Below are positions 1 to 7,974 of a stretch of 17,215 nucleotides of DNA, piece after piece. The stretch covers positions 8,558-25,772 of the forward strand of contig DFGA01000013.1 in assembly GCA_002371615.1 (NCBI GenBank), in the 5' to 3' direction. The translations under genes and the position numbers were made by a program. The stretch is from Lachnospiraceae bacterium UBA3762 (GTDB lineage Bacteria > Bacillota > Clostridia > Lachnospirales > Lachnospiraceae). How positions within the stretch are numbered: the stretch's first letter is position 1; the number at the start of each line of letters is the position of its first letter. The notes below the pieces were generated by a model. It was given only the letters and a program-made list of their open reading frames with translations. It ran no database searches and had not been told where the DNA came from.

Positions 1-30
1 AGGTCGCCGGTTCGAATCCGGCCGGGAGCT
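1..30 (+). tRNA. tRNA 3' end (partial, isotype not determinable)
   Basis: The first 30 bases fit the 3' part of a tRNA. A T arm is formed by GCCGG (6-10), the loop TTCGAAT (11-17) and CCGGC (18-22). It is followed by the 3' acceptor strand CGGGAGC (23-29) and a U discriminator (30). The matching 5' acceptor strand (GCTCCCG) and the anticodon lie outside the window, so the amino acid cannot be read. CCA is not encoded, as is common in Clostridia. A terminator follows directly. Confidence 0.85.
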
Positions 31-40
31 TTATAAATAA

Positions 41-63
41 AAGGGCAGTAGATGCCCTTTTTT
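41..63 (+). terminator. Rho-independent terminator of the tRNA
   Basis: A perfect 7-bp stem, AAGGGCA (41-47) with TGCCCTT (53-59), has a 5-base loop and runs into a T tract (58-63). It starts 11 bases after the tRNA end. Only 30 bases separate it from the argH start, so it may also limit read-through into argH. Confidence 0.85.
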
Positions 64-93
64 GCTAGATATTATTAGACCAGGGAGAACACT

Positions 94-1473
94 ATGGCAC
101 AGTTATGGGGCGGCAGATTTACAAAGGAAACCGATCAGCAGGTGTATGATTTTAACGCATCCGTATCTTTCGATAAGAGGCTCTTTGATGAGGATATTGA
201 AGGGTCGAAGGCTCATGTTATGATGCTTGGGAAGTGCGGTATCATCAGTCATGACGAAATGGAATCAATCATCAGCGGACTTGATGGTATATATGCCGAT
301 GTGAAAGAGGGTAAACTTGAGATCACATCGGAATATGAAGATATTCACAGTTTTGTGGAAGCCAATCTGATTGACAGGATCGGAGATGCGGGCAAGAAGA
401 TGCATACCGGCAGGAGCCGTAACGATCAGGTCGCTCTTGACATGCGTCTGTATACACGAAAGAATATCGAAGGCTTGAAGGCAGAAGTGATTTCGCTCCT
501 TCATGAACTTCTAAAGGTTATTGAAGATAATACGACAACTTTCATGCCAGGCTTTACACATCTTCAAAAGGCGCAGCCCGTTACGCTCTCTCATCATTTT
601 GCTGCATATTTTGAGATGTTTAAGCGTGATCTGTTAAGACTGAACGATATTTACGAGAGAATGAATTACTGTCCACTCGGAGCCGGTGCGCTTGCAGGGA
701 CAACATATCCTCTTGACCGTGATTTTGTGGCTAAGCAGCTCGGATTTTACGGTCCTACTGCCAATTCAATGGATTCGGTTTCAGACAGGGACTATCTGAT
801 AGAGTATTTATCGGCTCTTTCAATAATAATGATGCATCTGTCAAGATTCTGCGAGGAGATTATTATCTGGAACAGCAACGAATACAGATTTGTGAATATC
901 GATGATGCTTTTGCGACAGGGTCAAGCATCATGCCGCAGAAGAAGAATCCGGATATAGCAGAACTTACAAGAGGAAAGTGCGGAAGAGTGTATGGCAGTC
1001 TTATGTCGCTGCTTACTACAATGAAAGGTCTGCCCCTTGCATATAACAAGGATATGCAGGAGGATAAGGAAGTTGCATTTGATTCTATGGATACGGCAGG
1101 AAACTGTGTGCTTCTGTTTACAAAAATGATATCCACAATGACATTTAATACCGAAACAATGAAAGAGTCAGCAGCCAAAGGCTTTACCAATGCCACCGAT
1201 GCTGCCGATTATCTGGTATCAAAAGGTGTGCCGTTCAGGGATGCACATGGTATTATCGGACAAATTGTGATATACTGTGACACAAATTCAAAATCAATTG
1301 AAGAATGCAGTCTTGAAGAACTAAGATCTGTAAGTGAATATTTCGATAAAGATATATATGATTTCATATCACTTAAGACTTGTGTTGAGAAGAGACTGAC
1401 AAAAGGCGGTCCCGCGCCGCTTGCAATGGATGAGTATATAAAAGAATCGCGGGAGTGGATCAGTGCATTGTAA
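94..1473 (+). CDS. argH: Argininosuccinate lyase
   Basis: This enzyme cleaves argininosuccinate to arginine and fumarate, the last step of arginine biosynthesis, in the cytosol as a homotetramer. The 459-residue length is normal for ArgH. Visible motifs are TGRSRNDQV (105-113), the GFTHLQ segment with the T155-H156 pair near the proton-transfer histidine, and the fumarate lyase superfamily signature GSSIMPQKKNPD (276-287), whose serine loop closes over the active site. The C-terminal FTNATDAADYLV stretch is also typical. The start is set by an AGGGAG ribosome binding site at 82-87. No argG lies alongside in this window. The gene sits 30 bases after the tRNA terminator and 36 bases before the next gene, with which it may be cotranscribed. 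Confidence 0.97.
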   Translation: MAQLWGGRFTKETDQQVYDFNASVSFDKRLFDEDIEGSKAHVMMLGKCGIISHDEMESIISGLDGIYADVKEGKLEITSEYEDIHSFVEANLIDRIGDAGKKMHTGRSRNDQVALDMRLYTRKNIEGLKAEVISLLHELLKVIEDNTTTFMPGFTHLQKAQPVTLSHHFAAYFEMFKRDLLRLNDIYERMNYCPLGAGALAGTTYPLDRDFVAKQLGFYGPTANSMDSVSDRDYLIEYLSALSIIMMHLSRFCEEIIIWNSNEYRFVNIDDAFATGSSIMPQKKNPDIAELTRGKCGRVYGSLMSLLTTMKGLPLAYNKDMQEDKEVAFDSMDTAGNCVLLFTKMISTMTFNTETMKESAAKGFTNATDAADYLVSKGVPFRDAHGIIGQIVIYCDTNSKSIEECSLEELRSVSEYFDKDIYDFISLKTCVEKRLTKGGPAPLAMDEYIKESREWISAL

Positions 1474-1509
1474 ATGGCGTGATTCATAATACAAAGAGGA
1501 GATGGGATT

Positions 1510-2595
1510 ATGAGTGAAAAATTACAGGTTGGTATCTTAGGCGGAACCGGGATGGTGGGACAGAGGTTTATCTCACTTCTGGAAAATCATCCGTGGTTTG
1601 AAGTCAAAGTCATTGCGGCAAGTCCCAGAAGTGCCGGTAAAACTTACAAAGAGGCTGTCGGGGACAGATGGAAGATGACTACTCCGATGCCCGAAGCTGT
1701 TAAGGACATCGTTGTTATGAACGTTAATGATGTAGAGGCGGTGTCCAAAGAGGTCGATTTTGTCTTCTCTGCCGTTGATATGACAAAGGACGAGATCCGT
1801 GCTATTGAGGAAGAATATGCTAAGTGCGAGATCCCCGTTGTATCAAATAACAGTGCCCACAGATGGACTCCGGACGTTCCGATGATCATACCGGAGATCA
1901 ATCCCGATCATATTGAGATCATTAACGATCAGAAGAAGAGACTCGGTACAAAACGCGGGTTTATCGCGGTTAAGCCGAATTGTTCGATTCAAAGCTATAC
2001 TCCGGCTCTTGCCGCATGGCAGGAATTTGAACCCATAGAAGTTGTAGCGACCACATATCAGGCTATATCCGGCGCAGGCAAGACTTTCCGGGACTGGCCC
2101 GAAATGGTCGGGAATATCATTCCCTATATCGGCGGGGAGGAGGAAAAATCAGAGCAGGAGCCGCTCCGCATATTCGGTCATATTGAAGACGGACAGATCG
2201 TTAAGGCACAAAAACCCGTCATTACATGCCAGTGTATAAGGGTTCCCGTGCTTAACGGGCATACAGCCGCTGTATTTGTTAAGTTTGCCAAGAAGCCTAC
2301 AAAAGAAGAGCTTATTGACAGACTCGTAAACTACTCGGGAGAGCCTCAAAAGCTTGATCTGCCTTCAGCTCCCAAGCAGTTTATCAGATATATGCAAGAA
2401 GATGACAGACCGCAGGTAACTCTTGATGTGGATTTCGAGAACGGTATGGGGATCTCTATCGGAAGACTGCGTCCCGATACTGTATATGATTACAAGTTCG
2501 TAGGTCTGTCCCATAATACTTTAAGAGGCGCTGCGGGCGGTGCCGTTCTTTGTGCCGAGCTCCTTAAAGCAAAGGGCTTTATTGATAAAAAATAA
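1510..2595 (+). CDS. asd: Aspartate-semialdehyde dehydrogenase, archaeal/fungal-like type
   Basis: This enzyme reduces L-aspartyl-4-phosphate to aspartate-semialdehyde with NADPH, the branch-point step towards lysine/diaminopimelate, threonine and methionine. The N-terminal Rossmann loop GGTGMVG is at residues 11-17. The catalytic cysteine is Cys158 in KPNCSIQ and the catalytic histidine is His251 in NGHTA. The 361-residue length and the PEINPDH and KPNCS contexts resemble the archaeal/fungal branch of the family more than the shorter E. coli or Bacillus branches (from memory of the family, not a search). The AGAGGAGA ribosome binding site at 1495-1502 fixes the ATG. It follows argH by 36 bases, and the next gene begins 17 bases after its stop. 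Confidence 0.95.
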   Translation: MSEKLQVGILGGTGMVGQRFISLLENHPWFEVKVIAASPRSAGKTYKEAVGDRWKMTTPMPEAVKDIVVMNVNDVEAVSKEVDFVFSAVDMTKDEIRAIEEEYAKCEIPVVSNNSAHRWTPDVPMIIPEINPDHIEIINDQKKRLGTKRGFIAVKPNCSIQSYTPALAAWQEFEPIEVVATTYQAISGAGKTFRDWPEMVGNIIPYIGGEEEKSEQEPLRIFGHIEDGQIVKAQKPVITCQCIRVPVLNGHTAAVFVKFAKKPTKEELIDRLVNYSGEPQKLDLPSAPKQFIRYMQEDDRPQVTLDVDFENGMGISIGRLRPDTVYDYKFVGLSHNTLRGAAGGAVLCAELLKAKGFIDKK

Positions 2596-2612
2596 TCCCA
2601 AAGAGATGTGAA

Positions 2613-4355
2613 ATGGAAGATTTAAAGTATCAGATCGATCTGCTTACAGCCCTGAATGAAAGACTCCTGGCCAGCGAAAAGATGTACCGGCATATTGCTG
2701 AAATGTCCGGGACGCTTTTTGCTTACTTTGATTACAAGTGTTCACCGACCAAGGTTGATCTTGTCGGTCCGTGGGATGATATGGTTGGAGAAAAAATCGC
2801 CAATCTTCCCTATGATGAATCCTATATGCTCAATCTCCTTCTAGACGAGGATCAGGATAAGTTCCGTATCCATATGCTTGAGATCGAAAGGGAAGGGATC
2901 GAGACCGACAGCGTTGAAGTCAGAAGCCGTAATAAACGTTACTGGCTCAGCTGTTTTGTCAATGTAACTTACGATGATGAGCACAAGCCCCTCGAGAAAA
3001 TCATTGCGATCAAAGATATTACCAAGATCAAAATGAATTCCGAAGAACTTGAATATCTGGCATATTATGATTCCCTGACCGGTGTATATAACAGAAACTA
3101 TTTTGTCAGAAAGTTCAGGGATATGTGCGAACTTGCCGACAGCGAGAAGGTCAGCGTTGAGATTATGTTCGTTGATATTGATGATTTCAAGAAGATCAAC
3201 GATTCGATAGGGCTTTTGTTTGGTGACGAACTGGTTCAGGAGTTCGGACAGTATCTGAAGGAATTTAATAACGAAGAAACTATTGTCGGTAGATTCGGAA
3301 GCGATGTTTTCGTAATAGCCGTATATAATCCGTGCGGACAGAGAAGCTGTGATGTTATCTACCGTAAGATCCAGGAGAGGATACGCCATTCATTTACCCT
3401 GACAAACAAGACCGAGATCATGATAACCGTATCATGCGGTGTTGCCGAATATCCCGATGCAGGAAGAACGGCACTTGAAGTCATCAAAAATGCCGAGATC
3501 GTTCTGTACAAATCCAAAGAGCGCGGGAAAGGCGGAATACAGTATTTTGAACTTGATATTCTTAACAAATTCATCAAGAACGTTTCAATAGAAAAGCAGC
3601 TCAAGGAAGCAATTGAAACAAATGGTTTCCAGTTGTATTACCAGCCGCAGTACAACGCCACCGACGGCAAACTTCGCGGAGCGGAAGCACTTCTTAGGTG
3701 GCCTGATCCCGAAGGAGAAGGATTTATTACTTCTCCGGGCGAGTTTATTCCGATTGCCGAGAAGAATGGCGCAATAATCCCCATCGGAAATTTTGTGATC
3801 AAAGAAGCACTCAAGACAATGAGTGACTGGAGAAATAAGTATCATATTCCAATGATACTCTCAATTAATATTTCATCAATGCAGTTGGAAAAAGAAAACT
3901 TTGTCGATATTCTGACTCACGAAGTTAACATTAACGGGGTCAATCCCGAGAGTATAGAGATCGAGATAACCGAATCGGTATTTATCAACAGTTTTGAAGA
4001 TGTGATTGATAAGATCAAGACTCTCCGCGGATTAGGAATAAGAGTAAGTCTTGATGATTTCGGAACGGGTTATTCATCGCTTTCCTATTTGAAGAATCTT
4101 CCGATTGACACACTTAAGATCGACAAATCATTTATTGATACGGCACTTAAAGATGACAGCTCCGGTATAATCTACGAAAGTGTCATTCAGATGGCACGAA
4201 GACTCGGTTTTGAAACGGTTGCCGAGGGTGTGGAGACGAAGGAGCAGTTTAATTATCTTCGTGATCACAATATAGATATCATTCAGGGGTATCTTCTCGG
4301 TAAACCGATTAGCAGGATCGAATTTGAAAAACTGCTGATAAGGCAGATTCCTTAA
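2613..4355 (+). CDS. PAS-GGDEF(degenerate)-EAL protein, probable c-di-GMP phosphodiesterase
   Basis: A 580-residue soluble protein with no membrane segments. Domain order is a short N-terminal helix (about 1-25), a PAS-like sensor (about 25-145), a GGDEF domain (about 150-310) and an EAL domain (about 325-575). The GGDEF signature reads RFGSDVF (227-233): the second Gly is Ser230 and the acidic fourth position is Val232, so cyclase activity is probably lost. No RxxD inhibitory site is seen just upstream. The EAL domain looks complete: EALLRW (E358-A359-L360), NISS (N419), ITES (E454), DDFGTGYSSL (D481, D482), KIDKSF, AEGVET and QGYLLGKP. I infer hydrolysis of c-di-GMP to pGpG, with the GGDEF domain perhaps acting as a GTP-binding regulator. 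The ribosome binding site is weak (AAAGAG near 2600). The ATPase-like gene follows 15 bases downstream. Confidence 0.92.
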   Translation: MEDLKYQIDLLTALNERLLASEKMYRHIAEMSGTLFAYFDYKCSPTKVDLVGPWDDMVGEKIANLPYDESYMLNLLLDEDQDKFRIHMLEIEREGIETDSVEVRSRNKRYWLSCFVNVTYDDEHKPLEKIIAIKDITKIKMNSEELEYLAYYDSLTGVYNRNYFVRKFRDMCELADSEKVSVEIMFVDIDDFKKINDSIGLLFGDELVQEFGQYLKEFNNEETIVGRFGSDVFVIAVYNPCGQRSCDVIYRKIQERIRHSFTLTNKTEIMITVSCGVAEYPDAGRTALEVIKNAEIVLYKSKERGKGGIQYFELDILNKFIKNVSIEKQLKEAIETNGFQLYYQPQYNATDGKLRGAEALLRWPDPEGEGFITSPGEFIPIAEKNGAIIPIGNFVIKEALKTMSDWRNKYHIPMILSINISSMQLEKENFVDILTHEVNINGVNPESIEIEITESVFINSFEDVIDKIKTLRGLGIRVSLDDFGTGYSSLSYLKNLPIDTLKIDKSFIDTALKDDSSGIIYESVIQMARRLGFETVAEGVETKEQFNYLRDHNIDIIQGYLLGKPISRIEFEKLLIRQIP

Positions 4356-4370
4356 CGTTACGACATATCC

Positions 4371-5741
4371 ATGTATCGAAGATCCGATTTGCAATTTATT
4401 CAGGAAATATTTGACAGAACCACAAACGATATCGCTATCGTTTACGGTATCGAAGATTATGCTCTTGGCGAGATCGTCGCTGATTTTATAAGAGATAAGG
4501 AATGCTTGTACTATAAGGCTTCGCCTGTTACCGATGATTATCAGAGGATGATGTTTGCCGCGGAACTTCATGAGCAGACAAGAACCCCGGTATTTCCCGA
4601 TTATGATTATGACAAACTGCTGGCTTCATACATTGACAGTCACAACGATAAAAAGAAAGTCATTGTAATATATGATTTTGAGTATCTGATCAAAGAAAAC
4701 CCAACGTTTATCAATTTTCTTTCAAACATGCTGTTTGGACAACTTGTACAGGGAACGGTAATGTTTCTTCTTGTATCTGATGACGTCAAGTGGATCGAGT
4801 CGGATATGATCAAACTGATAGGCAGAAAATCATCAGAGATATCACGTGTTATCAAATTAAAAGAGTTTTCTTTTACGGAGTTTTGTGAAAGCTTTGATGA
4901 TGTGTCCGAGGAAAACCTCATTAAGATGTATTCGGTAATCGGAGGAAGAAGTCTGTTTTATAACATGATAACGGAAGATTCCGATGTAGTAAGTGTGATA
5001 AAAGATCTGCTTAAGACTTGGATGAAAGAGGATTATCAATCATGCGGATTCCTTCCCGGGGATATCAGAGAGCCTGTGATATACAACACACTCCTTGCGC
5101 ATATTGCATCCGGGACAGAGAAACTAAATGATCTCCACAAGGCAATGAATATGGACAGGGCAAAGCTCTCTTCGTATTTAAAAACACTTGAGAGAGGGGA
5201 CATTATAGAAAAACTTGAAGGAGCAAGAGTCGGAGATAATAAAAACATCAAAAAAGGAACCTACAGAATAAAGGATAAAATGATATGGTTTTATTACAGG
5301 TTCGTTTTCGCAAGATTATCTTCTCTTAAAATATCCAAAGAAGACAGGTTCTATAAAAAATTCATTGAAGCGGACCTGCCGGAATATATAGACGAAATAT
5401 ATCCCCAATACTGTATGGAGCATATAAAATGGCTTTACAAAGAAAACAGGCTTAACTTTAAGATAGAAACTGTTGAAGAGTACTTTGATAAAACCGGGGC
5501 TATTGATTTTGTCATTGTCGTAAAAGGCGGGTATCTTATTGCATGCGGCTGTAATTACAGCGATCCTGTTATGGGATATGATAGGCTCTGTAATATACGG
5601 GAAGTTATAAAGCATAACAGGCTTCCGTGCGATAATATATGGCTATATTCAGCCGGAGGATTTGATACGAAGCTGACGCAGGAAGCCGAAAGGGTAGAAA
5701 ATATTAAACTTCTTGAATTGTACGAACAAACGGTGCGTTGA
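4371..5741 (+). CDS. Degenerate DUF234-type AAA ATPase-like protein, function unknown
   Basis: A 456-residue protein with the layout of the archaeal-type AAA ATPases carrying a C-terminal DUF234 domain. An N-terminal nucleotide-binding fold (about 10-200) is followed by a winged helix (about 235-290) and a DUF234-like region after YRIKDKM (298-304). Where Walker A should be (VYGIEDYALGE, 24-34), Ala, Leu and Gly replace the expected Gly-Lys-Thr, so the P-loop is lost. The Walker B aspartate remains (Asp102 in YDFEY) but Phe103 replaces the usual Glu. In the restriction-fold-like C-terminus Asp379 remains, while the usual Glu-Cys-Lys position reads Gly393-Cys394-Asn395. The frame is open and full length, so this is not a decaying pseudogene by that measure. 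It may act as an adaptor or DNA-binding regulator. No clear ribosome binding site precedes the ATG, suggesting translational coupling to the upstream phosphodiesterase gene. Confidence 0.72.
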   Translation: MYRRSDLQFIQEIFDRTTNDIAIVYGIEDYALGEIVADFIRDKECLYYKASPVTDDYQRMMFAAELHEQTRTPVFPDYDYDKLLASYIDSHNDKKKVIVIYDFEYLIKENPTFINFLSNMLFGQLVQGTVMFLLVSDDVKWIESDMIKLIGRKSSEISRVIKLKEFSFTEFCESFDDVSEENLIKMYSVIGGRSLFYNMITEDSDVVSVIKDLLKTWMKEDYQSCGFLPGDIREPVIYNTLLAHIASGTEKLNDLHKAMNMDRAKLSSYLKTLERGDIIEKLEGARVGDNKNIKKGTYRIKDKMIWFYYRFVFARLSSLKISKEDRFYKKFIEADLPEYIDEIYPQYCMEHIKWLYKENRLNFKIETVEEYFDKTGAIDFVIVVKGGYLIACGCNYSDPVMGYDRLCNIREVIKHNRLPCDNIWLYSAGGFDTKLTQEAERVENIKLLELYEQTVR

Positions 5742-5766
5742 CACAAAGTTATTATGATGATAAATT
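5738..5766 (+). promoter_or_regulatory. Sigma-A type promoter for the amino-acid ABC operon
   Basis: A perfect -35 box TTGACA (5738-5743) overlaps the stop codon of the preceding gene. A 17-base spacer leads to a weaker -10 box TAAATT (5761-5766). Transcription would start near 5773, leaving a leader of about 33 bases before the ATG at 5806. No terminator is visible between the preceding gene and this promoter, so read-through is possible as well. Confidence 0.6.
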
Positions 5767-5805
5767 AATTAAGTCGTTTTTTTAATGAAACTCGGAGGTG
5801 ATTTT

Positions 5806-6534
5806 ATGAAAAAATCAATTATCGTTTTACTGGCTGTATGCGCTGCTTCACTTATGTGTGCATGCGGTTCATCATCCAAAAAACTTGTTATGGCAACAAA
5901 TGCTGCATTCCCTCCTTATGAATCGGTTGAGGGAGACAAGATCGTAGGTATCGATCCCGAAATTGCCCAGCTTATTGCAGATGATCTTGGTATGGAGCTT
6001 GAAATAGAAGATATGGCGTTTGACTCCATTATCGCGGCTGTCCAGTCCGGTAAAGCCGACATTGCAATGGCAGGTATGACAGTTACGGAAGATCGTAAGG
6101 AAAACATAAACTTTTCCGATCCTTATACTACGGCTGCACAGGTAATAATTGTAAAGAATACTTCAAGTGTCAAGACGCCGGATGATCTTACCAATCTTAC
6201 TATCGGTGTTCAGATCGGTACAACCGGAGATATTTATGCGGAAGACATCGAAGGCGCAACGATCGAGCGTTATTCCAAGTATTTTGAAGCTATCAATGCA
6301 CTCGCACAGGGCAAGATCGATGCGGTCATCGTTGACAGAGAGCCCGGAAAGGTTTTTGTAAGTGAAAATCCCGACCTTGTTATGATTGATGAGGAATTTA
6401 CGGTAGAGGAATATGCTATCGGTGTTGCGAAGGAGAACACGGAACTTCTTGATAACATTAATGCTTCTCTTAAAAAACTTCAGGATTCAGGCAAGATCGA
6501 CGAGATCATAAATAAATACATTAAAGCTGAATAA
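5806..6534 (+). CDS. Amino-acid ABC transporter substrate-binding lipoprotein
   Basis: An extracytoplasmic solute-binding protein of family 3 (GlnH/HisJ/ArtJ-like), 242 residues. It should capture a polar or charged amino acid outside the membrane and deliver it to the permease encoded next. The N-terminus MKKSIIVLLAV is a signal peptide ending in a lipoprotein-like C-A-C-G, with Cys20 the likely lipid-anchored residue. In the mature part, TEDRKENINFSDPY carries Arg97, which in this family binds the substrate carboxylate, and Asp177 in the VIVDREPG segment is the usual ligand of the amino group. Exact specificity cannot be read. An in-frame ATG at 5785 would add seven residues, but the GGAGGTG at 5794-5800 points to 5806. 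It starts a three-gene importer operon behind a TTGACA promoter. Confidence 0.93.
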   Translation: MKKSIIVLLAVCAASLMCACGSSSKKLVMATNAAFPPYESVEGDKIVGIDPEIAQLIADDLGMELEIEDMAFDSIIAAVQSGKADIAMAGMTVTEDRKENINFSDPYTTAAQVIIVKNTSSVKTPDDLTNLTIGVQIGTTGDIYAEDIEGATIERYSKYFEAINALAQGKIDAVIVDREPGKVFVSENPDLVMIDEEFTVEEYAIGVAKENTELLDNINASLKKLQDSGKIDEIINKYIKAE

Positions 6535-6536
6535 TA

Positions 6537-7223
6537 ATGAGTCTAAGCAGAAATCTGTATCTAAACCTAATAAAAGACGACAGGTATATGTACCTTGTCA
6601 AGGGTCTTGGAAACACACTACTCATCACGATCGTTGCGGTCGTGGTGGGTATTTTGCTGGGTTTTTTACTTGCGTACATAAGAACTACGCATGATAAGAC
6701 CGGGAACTGGAAGATCGCCAATCTGATTGCCCATGTGTATATAACTGTAATACGCGGTACTCCCATGGTGCTGCAGCTCCTTATCGTGTACTTTGTGATC
6801 TTTGCATCCGTTAATGTACCGAAGATCATTGTTGCATTTATCGCATTCGGGCTTAATTCGGGAGCTTATGTTGCGGAAATAATAAGGGCGGGTCTTATGT
6901 CGATTGACGAGGGCCAGTATGAAGCCGGCGCAAGCCTTGGTTTTTCATATACCCAGACGATGCTGTATTTTATACTGCCGCAGGCGATCAAAAATGTTCT
7001 TCCGGCACTCGGTAATGAAATGATAGTTCTTCTCAAGGAAACATCGGTTGCCGGATATATTGCAATGGATGATCTTACAAGAGGAGCGGATATAATCAGA
7101 AGCCAGACCTATTCGGCGTTTACGCCGCTGCTTATCGCAGCAGCTATATATCTGTTTTTTGTACTGATCTTTGACAGTCTTGTCAAGAAACTCGAAAGGA
7201 ATCTCAAGAACAGTGACCACTGA
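6537..7223 (+). CDS. Amino-acid ABC transporter permease
   Basis: The membrane subunit of the polar amino-acid importer, 228 residues, of the His/Glu/Gln/Arg permease family. Hydrophobic segments lie at roughly 20-48, 62-92, 97-118 and 195-218, with further helices between. The cytoplasmic EAA loop that docks on the ATPase starts at Glu129 (EAGASLGFS) and continues to ILPQA. The start lies two bases after the lipoprotein stop and has no evident ribosome binding site, so translational coupling is likely. The last 11 bases overlap the most plausible start of the ATPase gene. Confidence 0.93.
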   Translation: MSLSRNLYLNLIKDDRYMYLVKGLGNTLLITIVAVVVGILLGFLLAYIRTTHDKTGNWKIANLIAHVYITVIRGTPMVLQLLIVYFVIFASVNVPKIIVAFIAFGLNSGAYVAEIIRAGLMSIDEGQYEAGASLGFSYTQTMLYFILPQAIKNVLPALGNEMIVLLKETSVAGYIAMDDLTRGADIIRSQTYSAFTPLLIAAAIYLFFVLIFDSLVKKLERNLKNSDH

Positions 7224-7974
7224 TGAACGCAGACCTTTGATCGAGGTTAAGCATTTATACAAAGAATTCAGTAACGGAAAATCGGGACGTGAGGAAGTAC
7301 TGTCCGATATATGTGTAGACTTCTATGAGGGTGATGTTGCCTTTATAGTGGGGCCTTCGGGCGCGGGTAAAAGTACATTCCTCAGATGCCTTAACCGGCT
7401 TGAGAGGGCCACGAGTGGTGAGATTTTCTTCGAGGGAGTCAATATTTGTGACGATAAAGTTGATATCGACCGCCACAGGCAGAAGATGGGAATGGTTTTC
7501 CAGCAGTTTAATCTGTTTCCTCATCTTAGCGTAATGGGTAACCTCACTATCGGTCCCATGAAGCTTCAGGGAGTGTCCAAAGAGGAAGCCGAGGAAAAGG
7601 CGATAAAGCTTCTTCGCCGTGTTAAGCTTGAAGACCGTGCGTCCTCGTATCCGAATCAGCTCTCGGGAGGACAGAAACAGCGTATTGCCATTGCAAGGTC
7701 GCTTTGCATGGAGCCGGATGTAATGCTTTTCGATGAGCCCACAAGTGCGCTTGATCCTGAGATGGTAGGTGAAGTGCTTGAAGTTATGCGTGAGCTTGCA
7801 GAAGATAAGATGACCATGCTTGTTGTAACCCACGAGATGGCATTTGCAAAGGAAGTTGCTAACCGTATTCTGTTTATGGCAGATACACAGATACTCGAAG
7901 AAAACGATCCCGTTAATTTCTTCGGCAATCCTCAAAATGAACGTCTTAAAGCATTTCTTAACAAAATGATATGA
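7213..7974 (+). CDS. Amino-acid ABC transporter ATP-binding protein
   Basis: The ATPase subunit that powers the amino-acid importer, 253 residues from the chosen start, the usual size for GlnQ/HisP-type subunits. All catalytic motifs are intact: Walker A GPSGAGKST (47-55), a Q-loop in VFQQFNLFPH, signature LSGGQ (150-154), Walker B FDEPTSALD (Asp174, Glu175) and H-loop His207 in VTHEM. The start is taken as GTG 7213, giving (M)TTDERRPLIEVKHLYKEF as expected for the family. A TTG at 7171 would only add residues encoded inside the permease gene. AAAGGA at 7195-7200 is a rather distant ribosome binding site. The stop TGA overlaps the ATG of the topoisomerase gene. Confidence 0.93.
   Translation: MTTDERRPLIEVKHLYKEFSNGKSGREEVLSDICVDFYEGDVAFIVGPSGAGKSTFLRCLNRLERATSGEIFFEGVNICDDKVDIDRHRQKMGMVFQQFNLFPHLSVMGNLTIGPMKLQGVSKEEAEEKAIKLLRRVKLEDRASSYPNQLSGGQKQRIAIARSLCMEPDVMLFDEPTSALDPEMVGEVLEVMRELAEDKMTMLVVTHEMAFAKEVANRILFMADTQILEENDPVNFFGNPQNERLKAFLNKMI

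Noticed and set aside
2841..3389. A 182-codon antisense open frame inside the GGDEF-EAL gene
   Set aside because: It is opposite a clearly conserved coding region, shows no recognisable domain, and arises from the codon pattern of the sense gene.
7171..7212. TTG start for the ABC ATPase inside the permease gene
   Set aside because: It would add residues with no match to the family; GTG 7213 gives the usual N-terminus.
7255..7935. A 226-codon antisense open frame inside the ABC ATPase gene
   Set aside because: The sense strand encodes a complete ABC ATPase with all motifs; the antisense product has no family resemblance.
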